Under the pieces are notes generated by a model. The model was given only the letters and a program-made list of their open reading frames with translations, searched no databases and was not told where the DNA came from. From Funneliformis mosseae (taxonomy: Eukaryota > Glomeromycota > Glomeromycetes > Glomerales > Glomeraceae), in contig CAJVPP010001812.1 of NCBI GenBank assembly GCA_910592005.1, positions 1 to 17,757 on the forward strand: a DNA stretch of 17,757 nt, read 5' to 3'. Of this stretch, positions 1 through 9,840 are shown one piece after another. A program made the translations under genes and the position numbers. Position 1 is the first letter of the stretch. The number at the start of each line of letters is the position of its first letter.

Positions 1-1740
1 CAGTTATTTTAGTTTTAAGTGGATTTTGAAACCTTGTTAGTCCTCTTTTATTTTTCGATACAGCATTTCTTGAGTAGGGTCTAGATCTAGTATTTAAATA
101 GACTTCATATTTATCTTTCTCATAATATTCCTCTGAAGTATATTTCTCGTCGTTGTACTCCTCTTTATAGTATTGGTCAGCTAAACATTTCTAGTATCCT
201 CATAACGAGGTCTTCTATCAGTTCTTCTCGGCTGCTGATGAGGTTGAGAGCAGTTTCTAGCTATGTATCCTTCTTTGTTACAATTGTAACAGGTTATGAA
301 AGATGTATTTTATCTAGGTCTCCTAAGAGTATTATTATAAGTTCGCTCTGTTCGCCTTCTTGGAAATTGTTGAGGTTGAGCTAATAAAGCAGTCATTAAA
401 TTAGCATAGTTGATGAATAGTTGTTTTAGTTTCTTTGTGAGCTCATCCACTTTAACATTGGTAACCACGTTTTTAGGGGTGGATACTGTAGTAATGCTGA
501 TATCCTTAGAGGCTTTTCTAGAGGTGAAATTATATCTGATTTCAATAGTTCACGCAGAGTTTACAGTAGCATCCAAATCAGCTGAATTTTGTAAGTAGAC
601 TGATGGAGTATAAGCAGGATTTAGTCCTATAAGAAACATTCTTTTCTTTTGTGTATCGTCTATTAATCCTATGCGAGTCACTAGTTTCTTAAATTTATTA
701 GTATAGGAATTAACAGATTTATCAGATTTGTTATCGTGAAGTTAATTCCTAGTACCATTAGTTTTTCTTAGTCTTACTGATAAAGCGAGCTTCAAATAAA
801 TTCATGAAATTTTGACCACCATTTGTTCCAGTATTCTAATTGTCTCACATGGCAGTGGTGATACTATCAAATCAGTTAGCTGCTACGCTTTTAAGGTGTC
901 CTCTAGCAAGAGCCTTTTTTCATGCTTCAGTGATCTATCTATTAGTGATTGCAGCTCTTTCGAATGCAGGGAGTCACTCTACAGGATCTTTATTTTCAGC
1001 TCCTGAGAAATAGTTAATTTTAATAGTGGATCTTTCTCCATTTTGGATTCTGCGAAGTCGTTCACTGATATCTGTCAAATGTTATCCATCAGTTCTAAAG
1101 ATCTCTCAAAAAATAGCTCTCATTTCTTCTCCTGTGGTTATTGTTTCAATTTTAACTGAGGGTGAATTAGAGAGTGAGTTTGATAAGCTAGATGCAGAAA
1201 GTGTTGAAGAAGCAATAAGTCATTGTAATAATCATTAGTCTACTATAGGTCTTACTAAGTCCTGTTCTAAGATTTCAGTATATACCCTTGATAAAATAAA
1301 TAAGGTAATAGGTTGTTGAAAATAATTTGTTCGAAAGGATATGTCTTGTATATAAAAATATATTACGTCTGCTGAAAAAGATCAAACAAGATATTGAATA
1401 CTGGAAAGAAGCTGGTAAATAACTCTTATTAGGTGAGAGTTACGATGTTCAAATTCAGGGGTACTACTAAGTTATTCAAATAAGTTAAAAGCAATGATGG
1501 TTCTTGAGGTAAAAGTGTCTGCTTGATATTCACGTCTAAACCAGTTCCAGAAATTTTTAAAGCTATTGGAAAGAGTTTCAAAAGGAGAGGGGTGAATAAT
1601 ATCAATTACAAGTATAATCTTGATTAAGAGGTTCATCTAAATAATATCTAACTATATGCTCTAATGTAGTTCTCTTAAGTTTCTCAAAATTCATACACTT
1701 CGCTAATTTTTCAGCGATTCGTTGTGTATATCTTCAATAA
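1..1740 (-). pseudogene. Ty3/Gypsy-type retrotransposon gag, decayed, runs off left edge
   Basis: Read on the minus strand, this is the nucleocapsid/capsid polyprotein of an LTR retrotransposon, which packages element RNA in cytoplasmic particles. One main frame runs from about 1620 down to 800. It holds the classic gag words NYFSGAENKDPVE (about 981-1018), a W-poor relic of WL..F..A, ARGHL and AAN-stop-FD (ancestrally AANWFD, about 865-880). It continues in shifted frames as FEARFISKTKKN (about 745-800) and SYTNKFKKLVTRIGL (about 660-705). A CCHC zinc knuckle follows at 250-291 and a basic, Gln/Arg-rich tail after it. About a dozen stops, mostly where Trp or Gln is expected, and at least three frameshifts (near 1600, 740-800 and 181) show it is dead. 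The stretch 1570-1740 (RIAEKLAKCMNFEKLKRTT) is a plausible N-terminal extension in another frame. No protease or RT is visible; they would lie beyond position 1. No LTR or primer-binding site was found. Confidence 0.82.
250..291 (-). other. Degenerate CCHC zinc knuckle of the gag
   Basis: The minus strand encodes CYNCNKEGYIARNC. The spacing is exactly CX2CX4HX4C, but the histidine position is tyrosine (TAC). One C-to-T change from CAC would explain it. The family normally uses this finger to bind its genomic RNA, so this copy should not chelate zinc normally. Confidence 0.85.
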
Positions 1741-2135
1741 AGAATCTCCTAGTAGAAATTATTACTTATTAAGTCTAAACACTATGTCATTAGAATAACA
1801 AAGCTTATTTGCTAACAGGAAGTTTAAGTTGTAAACTATAAAAAAAATAAACATGAATTTATTTAAGTTGAAGGATTAGGTCATCTTTATTGATGATTTA
1901 TGTTTTAAGGAAATAGATATTGACAAAGATATAGTTTTTATGTTATTAAGATTATACTTTATTAATTGTACGATTGAAACTTGTTAGTTTGTCAAGGCGA
2001 CAATACAGGATATTTATATAAAATACAATTATAAGATAGAGATAATAAATATAATAGTAAAAATAAATATAACTATGAAATTAAATATAGTAAATAAAAT
2101 AATGATAAACATAATAATAAAGAAAATAATATCAC
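1741..2135. other. Unassigned AT-rich, Asn/Asp-codon-rich stretch
   Basis: No recognisable gene. The minus strand still gives a gag-like but heavily interrupted frame up to about 1858. The plus strand has interrupted frames too: one begins at an ATG at 1852 (with words such as FIDDLCFKEIDIDKDIVFML), another becomes Asn/Lys-rich from about 2036 (AAT/AAA-rich codons). Position 2029-2214 reads as a His/Ile-rich 61-residue frame on the minus strand, which is a by-product of the same simple sequence. I assign no function. It separates the leftward gag from the rightward LINE array. Confidence 0.4.
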
Positions 2136-2375
2136 AATGATAATTGTGATAGCAGTGAAAATGATGATCACGATTTTTCTGGTGATCATTAGTGCTGTTA
2201 GTTAATGTAGTCATTTAGTGATGCAAATGGATTATCACTAATATCATTCAGTACAAACATCTCAATCAATCCTTTATCATTCACAGCAGCTATCGCCTAT
2301 GATACTCACTGGTCAAATTTCTAGTATAGCAGTAACTATGCCCTTTCTTTTAGACGTTCAATATCTGTATTTTAG
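2136..2375 (+). pseudogene. C-terminal tail of LINE ORF2 (5'-truncated copy 0)
   Basis: One plus-strand frame ends at TAG 2373-2375 and reads AAIAYDTHWSNF, a TAG stop, then YSSNYA before a short basic tail. The end of LINE copy 1 (10646-10747) reads VAITYDTH, TGA, SNF, TAG, YSSNYA and stops at the equivalent TAG. Differences between the two are mostly synonymous or transitions, so both are ends of the same ORF. Homology is clear from about 2286; further upstream (2136-2280, starting NDNCDSSENDD) similarity is weak and the assignment is tentative. No RT or RNase H of this copy is present, so it is a severely 5'-truncated or disrupted element. The internal TAG at 2322-2324 is shared with copy 1 (10694-10696). 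Confidence 0.6.
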
Positions 2376-2567
2376 TTTAGATTAGTTTTCTTTTTTTTCT
2401 GATGTATAGTTTAGTTCAGTAAAATGCAAGGTTAGTATTAATAAAGTAGTTTAGTTTACTAGATTAGTTTATAAATATTTTTATATTTTCTGTTTTATTT
2501 TGTTTTTCTTATAAATTCATAATATTAATAAAGATTATGTAAGACTGCTACATTTTAAAAAAAAAAA
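2376..2567 (+). terminator. LINE 3' UTR with AATAAA and 11-A run (copy 0)
   Basis: The stretch is T-rich and non-coding, with a repeated TAGTTTAGTTTA-like flavour. A canonical polyadenylation hexamer AATAAA lies at 2527-2532, and a run of 11 A lies at 2557-2567, 24 nt after the hexamer. The same order and spacing recur at 10899-10904 and 10933-10939 after copy 1. That is what the 3' end of a polyadenylated retrotransposon looks like. Confidence 0.7.
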
Positions 2568-2596
2568 TCATTTTTGCACATATCATTTTTGCACAT
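2567..2596 (+). repeat. Perfect 15-bp tandem duplication at LINE junction
   Basis: ATCATTTTTGCACAT occurs twice back to back (2567-2581 and 2582-2596), immediately after the A-run. Copy 2 has the sequence once (about 10940-10953). It marks the 5' edge of LINE copy 1. Confidence 0.85.
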
Positions 2597-2736
2597 CAAC
2601 TATTCTCTTTCTCTCCCCAAACCATAAAAAGTGAGAAAAGCAAAAAATCAAAATTTTTCACAAAATAATAATCACAACTTGCGATGCTATCCTGGCTTAC
2701 CAATAAATAATAAAGAAGAACCTTTACAAAAAAATC

Positions 2737-4690
2737 ATGACTATCAAGTTCAACCAGATAACTGAAACTACAGCCAGATTCTTAAACATTGTAATAACTA
2801 CCAATATTCTCTCAACTGATAATATGAGCGTTAACCAACAGTAATAGCAGTTCTAACTAAAATTAAAAAATCTTTCGAATATAATAAAAGCTCTTAGTTT
2901 TCTAAATACAAAAATACACAAGAAACTTCTACTATCAGTCTGTTACCTATTCAAATACCAAAGAATAATGAAATATTAGTTATCAGTAACAAAAATGTCA
3001 TGGGTGAAGACCAAGTTTTTAATACGTCTGAGAATATATTAAATGATAAAACTACTACTAAGAATACTATTACTTTCAAAAGAGTTAGGGACATGACCAC
3101 TATTTATATCTATTATACTACAAAAACCTTCATTTCCAATAAATCTTTATGAGAAAAAACTAACAAAGCCTGTGAATTATTCAATAGTACAGATTACTCA
3201 TCATTCATTAGTGCATTAGTCAAATAAGATTTAGAAAATAAAATGTTAAAAATTATCTGATTAGGATTTATAATACATGAGAATGCCAATCGTGTAATTG
3301 CTGCTAAAATTCCTAATATGAAAACAGTCTTATTTAAACTTCTTATTATACCTGCCTTATTTAAGTTTGATTTGAGTTTGTTGATTAAGGTTATTGAAAT
3401 TTCCATTTTACTTCTAAACAGATTATCTGATCAACGTTTACCCTATTTGATATAATCATCAAATATTCAATGATGATGAAGAACTTCTGGTAATAAATGA
3501 CCATTTTATATACACCTAAAATAGATCTATCTTTTTTTAACTTTAATATTGGCCTATTTGTTCTTAAAAATATGGTTAGAATATATATCTGTTCTCTATT
3601 AATTGATAAAATTAGAGCTTGATCACAATTCACCTTAAAACTTACAAATCTTCCTAAAGACACCTCAGGCAAAGAATTAGAACCTATTGGCAAGGCTATC
3701 AATGCAGCCACTTGGATGATTTCTAAAGTAAGATTAAATTACAGAAACTTATAATATACTTTTATGCATCTTTGTAATAAAGAGGATCTCAAAGCAGCAA
3801 AAACTGGTGATCTAATCAAATTCGATAATTAAAAATTTATCTAGACTGTGCTAGAACATAACTCATGTAATTACAGAAAGAAAAAACCAAGCTCAAAAGA
3901 TAGGTAAACATAAAATTTATACCAACATTTTAAACCTGCGAAATTTAAAAATTATTTAGCATTTACAATACATCTTAAAGTTACTTTTATTCACAACTAG
4001 AATACAATGTTTGATTCAAAAATTCACGATTATTCGCAAATGGATTAGAGATTACAAACCTCTAATTATTCTAACTCTAACTTTTAATAATGTTAATAAC
4101 TTACTAAAATATTCTTCCCTCGATAAATTGATTTACACTAAAAAATCTTGATCAGAACAAATGGAAGATAAGAATACCTCACATAGATCGATCAAAATAC
4201 TTACAAATAAATTAACTGATACATAAAAGATTCTAAATAAGCTTGATGCCATCACTGCTATATTAGCTATATTTTACAATGATCTTGCATTTTTGATACA
4301 CTGTCTTGATGAAATTGAAAAACACCTTAATATTTTCACCCTGACTTTTAAAGAAGTCGCTGAACTTAACAAAGCTGCTAAATCTGAAGGTGTTATGGAT
4401 ACTGATATCACTTATGAACCAGAAGTAGACACATCTGATTCTAGAGTTATCAAAAATAAAAAATAAATTACTTAGTTATACAAAAAAATGATGAACTACG
4501 TGCTTACTATAAAACTATTGTTGAAAAACTCAACGTTATACTTAGAGCTATAACCAGCATTCAAAACATGGTATATGACGAAACTCACTCTGATCATAAA
4601 GTTTTTATTCTCAAACTCAACTTATCTAGTATTGTCGACTAACTAGAAGATAGTTCAGAGATCTCTGCCTCAGACTTATTCTTTAAATAA
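2737..4690 (+). pseudogene. LINE ORF1 (copy 1), RNA-binding/structural protein relic
   Basis: The start is ATG 2737, matched by an ATG at the equivalent place in copy 2 (11099); the end is TAA 4688-4690 after LFFK in both. About 650 codons. By position this is the nucleic-acid-binding chaperone of the LINE particle, but I see no CCHC finger and do not recognise the fold. Conserved words shared with copy 2 include SVNQQ, FKRVRD...IYY, RFVSFKV-type strand residues on the opposite frame track, a segment of Lys/Asn-rich linker (about 3830-4130), and an alpha-helical C-terminal third with DAITAILA and RVIKNK. Stops include tandem TAA-TAG at about 2845-2850. TAA at 3225-3227 and at 3752-3754 are shared with copy 2. 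Several frameshifts separate the pieces. ORF2 starts 32 nt downstream. Confidence 0.7.
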
Positions 4691-5199
4691 TCATGATCTT
4701 ACAACATAATAATACAAATATAATGTCTCACCATAAATATCGCAACCTATAATACTTATTCTTTTACTTTACTACACAAGTAATAAATACTTTTCAACCT
4801 TTACATCATTTATAATTTAGACATTATCATTTTACAAGAAACTAATTTTAAAAGTATATCACACGTATATTCCTTAAAATCTGATAAATTCATTCCCTTT
4901 TTCAATACTGATTCTCTTCACAAAGTATGGGCTTTAGAGTGGATTTTTTCATAAAAAACACTTGGCTAATCATGTATTTCACTATTCTTTCTTTTATCAT
5001 CATATATATTCACTTGATTTTTAATTTAAAAATAAAACTAGACTTCGTATTATTAATGTTTATGTCTCTAGTACTAATATTTAACTATATAGAAAAACCT
5101 ACAAAAAACAATAGATCTTATAAATGATATCTATTATAAGGACTCTCTAGTGATACTCCTTAATGATTTTAATACTGATCCATTAAGAGCCTATATAGT

Positions 5200-5223
5200 A
5201 GCGATCATAAGTATCTGATCGCT
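5200..5223. repeat. 8-bp inverted repeat with 8-nt loop
   Basis: AGCGATCA and TGATCGCT are perfect inverted arms at 5200-5207 and 5216-5223. They lie inside endonuclease coding sequence (SDHKYLIAN), before the insertion point, so chance is likely. Confidence 0.5.
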
Positions 5224-5244
5224 AATATTTTCTAAAATCAAGTA

Positions 5245-5954
5245 ATAACATTTATTAAAATTTTCCAAAAAAAAATGACATTTTTTTATGTAAATAATTT
5301 TATTTTTTATTATTTAACACTTAAACTTCTTAATATATAAAATTTTTTTTAATATATTAATTATTTAGAAGTTATTACACATTTTTATAGAATTTTAGAT
5401 AGATTACACAATTAGTTAGAAAACTTTAATAATACTGTATTCTTCCTTTTAATTTTGAATAATGTTTGTATTTATTAACTTTTTTGCCAAATTTACTATA
5501 AGTTATTTTTTCTAAAATATTCATAGATATAAGCCAAAAAGTCACTTTTATAAAAAATTATATGTAAAATTAACATTAGATTTTTACTGAAAGAAATTAG
5601 TTTATCAAATTGCAAATCTAAAAAATCACTATATAATATGAATATTTTAGCAAATATTATAATTTTTGTTTATTACTAAAATCTTTATTTAAATAATATT
5701 TTTAAATATAATAAATATTATAATTTTATTATAATAGATATAAAGTAGCTATATTTTTGAAATTCCATTTTAGTTATTATTGAAATTTATATAAAATAAC
5801 TATTTTGTTTAATTTATTAAAAAATATCGATACTTTATATGCAAAATTCATTGATCATCTAATTTTTGATTTATATGTTATACAAGCTTATAATTTTACG
5901 CATAATCAACATTAGTACTGTACTTGAATTTTAAAAAATTTTAATGAGTGTTAT
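5245..5954. mobile_element. 710-bp non-autonomous TIR element with TA duplication
   Basis: The ends form inverted repeats. The left end starts ATAACATTTATTAAAATTTT and the right end, reverse-complemented, starts ATAACACTCATTAAAATTTT; 22 of the first 26 positions match and all four differences are C/T. It is flanked by TA on both sides (5243-5244 and 5955-5956). Deleting the element and one TA restores the LINE reading frame. The interior is extremely AT-rich, has no coding sequence, and carries a small hairpin (AACTTCT 5334-5340, AGAAGTT 5367-5373). TA target duplication is typical of Tc1/mariner, but the terminal ATAAC is not the usual CAGT-like start, so the superfamily is uncertain. Confidence 0.82.
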
Positions 5955-6260
5955 TAATTAACTTTAAGAATTATAAGGGGTTGGATACTTATGATCACTT
6001 CTGTAATCCTACGAACTCAAAGGAATTTTTTGACTTACTCAATGACCTTCACCTATTCAACAATTTAGATTTAGTTAAAAATCAAAAGGTAAACAATGAT
6101 CTCACAACTCACATGACTAATACTAGATGTTTTACTATCTATCACATTTTTATATATTTGTCACTCATCCCTGATCTTATTGATCAAGTGGTTATCAGAG
6201 TTGATATAATAATAACATATCTGACCATACTATTATTCATGTTACCATTTTATTGATAAT

Positions 6261-6571
6261 TATTAACCCATCATTCACACAACATTTAGCAATTAAAAAA
6301 CTAATTTTTCAATATTAAGATATATCTAATAATGATTGGAATGCCTTTGAAGCTTTAGTAGATTACTAATATAAGAATATTAGATTAAGCTTTTTGACAA
6401 TAAATAACATAAGCACTATATACCACCTTAATTTCTATTAGGATCTTTGCAAAAATCAATCATTGATGCTACTACCAAGACCATCCCTAACAAATATACC
6501 TCTCACCACTTCTGAGATCTTAGACCATATATCCTCAAATTAATATACAAATGCATCAAATTATTATAAAA
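6261..6571 (+). pseudogene. LINE ORF2 endonuclease-RT linker, first part (copy 1)
   Basis: This stretch aligns with copy 2 at about 13825-14143 and continues ORF2 between the endonuclease and the reverse transcriptase. Copy 2 reads ISNNDWNAFGISVNH here, and copy 1 has the same words with stops (FQY-stop-DISNNDWNAFEALVDY, about 6310-6366). No catalytic motif lies here; the linker is poorly conserved in the family. It ends at the 120-bp insertion. Confidence 0.65.
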
Positions 6572-6691
6572 TAAAGATGACACTGCAACTAGTTGCAACT
6601 ATATAATACTTATTTATCACTAGTTGCAACTAGTTGCAACCCTATGATGCTTATTTGTCACTAGTTACAACTAGTTGCAGTGCTATCTTTA
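6572..6691. mobile_element. 120-bp hAT-like MITE with reiterated GCAACTAGTTGC palindrome
   Basis: The termini are inverted: the left starts TAAAGATGACACTGCAACTA and the reverse-complemented right starts TAAAGATAGCACTGCAACTA (18 of 20 match). TAAAG fits the hAT terminal consensus YARNG. The flanking 8-mers TTATAAAA (6564-6571) and GTACAAAA (6692-6699) match at 6 of 8 positions, as a decayed 8-bp duplication. LINE copy 2 has the empty site (ATTAATCTAAAAGCTTTG, about 14136-14153). The interior is made of a roughly 41-bp unit containing CAACTAGTTG palindromes repeated about 2.5 times. It encodes nothing. Confidence 0.85.
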
Positions 6692-8470
6692 GTACAAAAG
6701 CTTTGTAAATTATGCAACAAATGTATCAATCATAATACTATTGACCTTAAATGGATTATCATGTATAAAAAGATATGTGCCTTTTCATTAGAATATGAAT
6801 TTACACTTTCAGATATTATTCAACCATCCATCAATAATATTTATATAACTAAACTGTCATTAATTGAATTTCACAAAGTCCTCTCAATAGTGGCTAAACT
6901 TAATAAGGCTGAATTTAAAATGAAAGCCATTAATAAAGCTATTGAATGACAATATGCTAATATGCTTAATGACTAAAAAGCTATATTTGACTCACTATTA
7001 GAAAGACCCTATAGTAGTAGACTCATAATACTCTAACCCATCACTTCCTGAGGCATGAAAACAAATCTATACTCCAGATGATTTAATTGACCCTGACATT
7101 TATAACTCTCTTATGCAACCTCTGTCAGAAAAAGAATGGCATAACATTATCAAAGCCTTCCCTAATAATAAAACCTTTAAACTGTTAAAAATATTAAATA
7201 AAATGTTAAAACATCTTAGTCCATTTTCATCTAAATGCTTCTGAACTATTATTTGCAGATGTCTCTCACTCAATTTATCACCTAGTAGATGGAATTTAAC
7301 CTTTGTCTACTCAATTCTTAAACCCAAACCTTGAGAATACAACTTAACAAACACTCACCTAATCACTTTATTTGAATGCCTATGTAAAGCACTTACCAAA
7401 TTAATCAATGAACAACTTCTAAACATCTTATTTGCTAACAATATTATAAAAGGCAATAATTTTGCTAGTCTTTCTTGTAAAAATACGTTTGAATCAATCC
7501 ACATTTTGATAACATTAAATATAATACTTCATTTTACCACAATAATCTTTAAGTTCTATTTTAAGATATGTTAAAAGCATATAATCGTGTTAATATTACT
7601 ATGTTAATAAAAGTTCTTGGTCATCTATGTATTTTAGAAGCTTTTATCAAATTTTTAATATTGATCTTTTTTTCTTGTTTTAACCTAGTTTTTACCACAC
7701 ATGGTAATATTAATAATTACTTAGTCCTTTCAGAAATTGACTAAGAAGAGATAATTTCTCCTATTCTATAATGCATCTATTATGATCCTCTTTTATATTT
7801 CATACAAAACTCACCTCATAGCTATACCTAACATGTTAATTAATATGCTGATATCATTAAATGTGAAATACAAAGTTTTTCAAATCATATTCCTACCCTT
7901 GCTTATATAGATGATACACTCTGGATGGCTGATTCTAGAGCTAACCTTCAAAATATAATGAATATTGCAGATTCATTTTATACACTTAATAGCATTCAAA
8001 TTAACTGGAACAAATCTGTGCTGATGATTAATGATAAAGATACCAATCCTATCAATTTCAAATTTAATGATAAAGATATCTAGCTTCTTTCACTCTACCA
8101 TAAAGAGTTCACAAGATATTTAGGAGTTTAGGTATCCCTTTTTAATAACAACCAATTTGTTATAAATCAAATTTGGGATGAATTCAAGAGAACTAAATAT
8201 GTATTTAACAAAAAAAAGCTGATGGCCAAACATATAGTCATGATATTTAATATAGTAGTTATCTCTCATATTCTATACAAGACTAAACTTACTTTTATTT
8301 TACATTCTACCTGTGACATTCTTATAACATCTTTTAGAATTTTCTTTAAGAAGAAATTAGGTCTTTTAATATTCGTGTCTGCATCTGTTATTTACTTAAC
8401 ATTTGAATATAATTTTACACACTTTATAATAAACAGATATAAGCCAAATCATCTGATCTCTAAAAAATAA
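6692..8470 (+). pseudogene. LINE ORF2 reverse transcriptase domain (copy 1)
   Basis: This is the non-LTR reverse transcriptase that copies element RNA at the nicked chromosomal target. Seen in order: linker KLCNKCINH; LMQPLSEKEWHNIIKAFPNNKT (7111 on); LSLNLSPSRWNLTFVYSILKPKP (about 7264-7331) leading into LTNTHLITLFECL, the usual 'W..a.v..i.Kp...n.RPI' block. Motif A is DMLKAYNRVN (7565 on), with Asn in place of the second Asp. Motif C is AYIDDT (7901-7918), intact, and motif E-like RYLGV lies near 8115. The Asp and the YIDD box are the metal ligands. Stops include TGA 7332-7334 and TAA 7562-7564, both also in copy 2; frameshifts occur near 7545 and elsewhere. The linker has lost about 104 bp (near 7015) between flanking GTA triplets. 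The open frame at 8222-8470 is the RT thumb, not a separate gene. Confidence 0.9.
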
Positions 8471-9432
8471 TTAATGATATATTTATACTTAGGTTAACTT
8501 TACGCCTGCGAAACTTATAACTTCAACTATTTGAATGGTTATCTCTATTTCCTCTAACTAATTGGCTTTATATTAAAATAAAACTTTTTAAAGACTAGTG
8601 GTCATGATTCCTGTTTGCTGCTAAATATGTGGTCTTAACTTTTAGCAATATATTGATAAAGACTATAACTTAAGACAAATTGAAGGTGGTTTCACTTCTA
8701 TTTCACATTTCTTTACTCTAAAATTTTACTGGCAAAATGTTTTAAGATTATGTATACTATCGATCTTATATGTTAACCAACTCTCAACAATAGATGTCTT
8801 AATTTATTCACTACTTTTAATCTTAATATAATATATAATTCTGTATTTTATAGTGTTAAATGGTTCAACCAATTGGAATCAAAACTTCTACTCAACAATA
8901 CTACTAAACAATTATTTAATAGATGTCCTTTGCACACATCTCTTATTAAAGTGCCAATATAATCCACTAACTTCAATGTCTCAGCTACCAATTCAACTTT
9001 TATAGTAATCTGGTCTAATCAATATATGACCTATATATTGGAAAAAGTAATTAAAGGGAAGACACAATCATTTACACATAACATTATTATTAAATTAGTT
9101 GGAATGTCACTAAATGCCTATTGTCCCTTATATCAGATGTAATCTCTTTGATTATTTTGCCTTTATATCATATAAATAACAACAAAAATATAGTTTTTGT
9201 ATTATCAAATTACCTAAAATATATTGTTCTGTATTTAAAATATTTCACAAATTTTATGAGGAATAATGATGTAGCCTTTCACACTTTATACTTTAAGAAT
9301 TAGTCATTAACTTTCCCTTATCAATATTTAACTTAATCTCTGCCTAATTTATTAATTCTTCCTTTTGATCAACCTTCAATCATTAGATTAAAACACTTTA
9401 AATCACAACTTATTAATGCTAACTTCCTCCAA
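8471..9432 (+). pseudogene. LINE ORF2 RT-RNase H connection (copy 1)
   Basis: This is a coding relic between thumb and RNase H with many stops. Recognisable pieces shared with copy 2 (16960-17370) include LRN, LFEWLSLFPLTNWLYIKIK and KDWW-like words at 8513-8605 and VKWFNQLESK near 8850-8890. No catalytic motif is expected or seen. The open frames at 9121-9303 are fragments of this stretch. Confidence 0.6.
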
Positions 9433-9840
9433 TTTTATACAGATGGTTCTTTTACATCTTTAGGATTTTGTAACTGCTAGATGGGAGTCATATAGTTACA
9501 GACTAACTAGAATTAGTCCTCACTCTCCTTTAATTTTACACTTGTATTATACTCCCTTTCTCTACATTAGCAGAAATAGTTGCTATTCTCACTGCTATAT
9601 ATACATTACCTCTTAATATTAACATTGAAATCTGTACTGATTTACAAGCTACAATCATATCATATAACAAAATTGTCACACTATGTAAGATATCTCCTTC
9701 TTTTAACTTTGCATTCAAAATTTCATACTTTCATATTTGAATGACTATGTTACACCTCATAGCTACACATAATATTAAATTAATACTGACCAAAGTCAAA
9801 ACTCACAAAAATAACCAATTCAACAATTAAGTAGACTTTT
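9433..9840 (+). pseudogene. LINE ORF2 RNase H domain (copy 1)
   Basis: This is an RNase H1-like fold that removes RNA from the RNA/cDNA hybrid. All four acidic landmarks can be followed: FYTDGSFTS (9433 on; first Asp), TLAEIVAILTAIYTLP (about 9566-9613; Glu), EICTDLQATI (about 9628-9657; second Asp), and LTKVKTH followed by NNQFNN-stop-VD (about 9785-9835; the KVKAHSG...N..aD block with the last Asp). Stops at about 9478-9480 and 9828-9830 and a frameshift near 9490-9560 inactivate it. Its place after RT matches I/Tad-type LINEs. Confidence 0.85.

Larger units (their letters stand above)
4723..6260 (+). pseudogene. LINE ORF2 N-terminal endonuclease domain (copy 1), split by a 710-bp insertion
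   Basis: This is the apurinic-type (EEP superfamily) endonuclease that nicks target DNA to prime reverse transcription. Seen in order: INIATYNTYSF near the start (about 4733-4765), DIIILQETNF with the family's catalytic Glu in LQET (4832-4843), a hydrophobic middle around 4927-5127, VILLNDFNTDP (5150-5182, the family's GDFNxDP strand), then NFKNYKGLDTYDHF, DLVKNQK and a HIF-type strand at about 6143. The final SDH motif is destroyed in this copy. At 5245-5954 a terminal-inverted-repeat element interrupts it. Joining across the single TA reads NQVINFKNYKG in one frame, confirming both the insertion limits and the coding frame. Several stops and at least two frameshifts inactivate it. The 4927-5127 open frame looks like a membrane protein but is this domain's middle. 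Confidence 0.82.

Noticed and set aside
2029..2214. His/Ile-rich 61-residue minus-strand protein
   Set aside because: It is the complement of AAT/GAT-rich simple sequence, with no start context or homologue in the repeat copies.
3194..3711. Two minus-strand proteins (also 11553-12085 in copy 2)
   Set aside because: They are antisense shadows of ORF1; they recur in copy 2 only because the DNA is homologous, while the plus frame has the conserved ends and start.
4927..5127. Small membrane protein gene
   Set aside because: The hydrophobic frame is the middle of the LINE endonuclease, and the equivalent part of copy 2 (about 13320-13500) has no such open frame.
8222..8470. Independent 82-residue gene
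   Set aside because: It is in frame with, and aligned to, the RT thumb of copy 2 (15728-15779 and 16763-16930).
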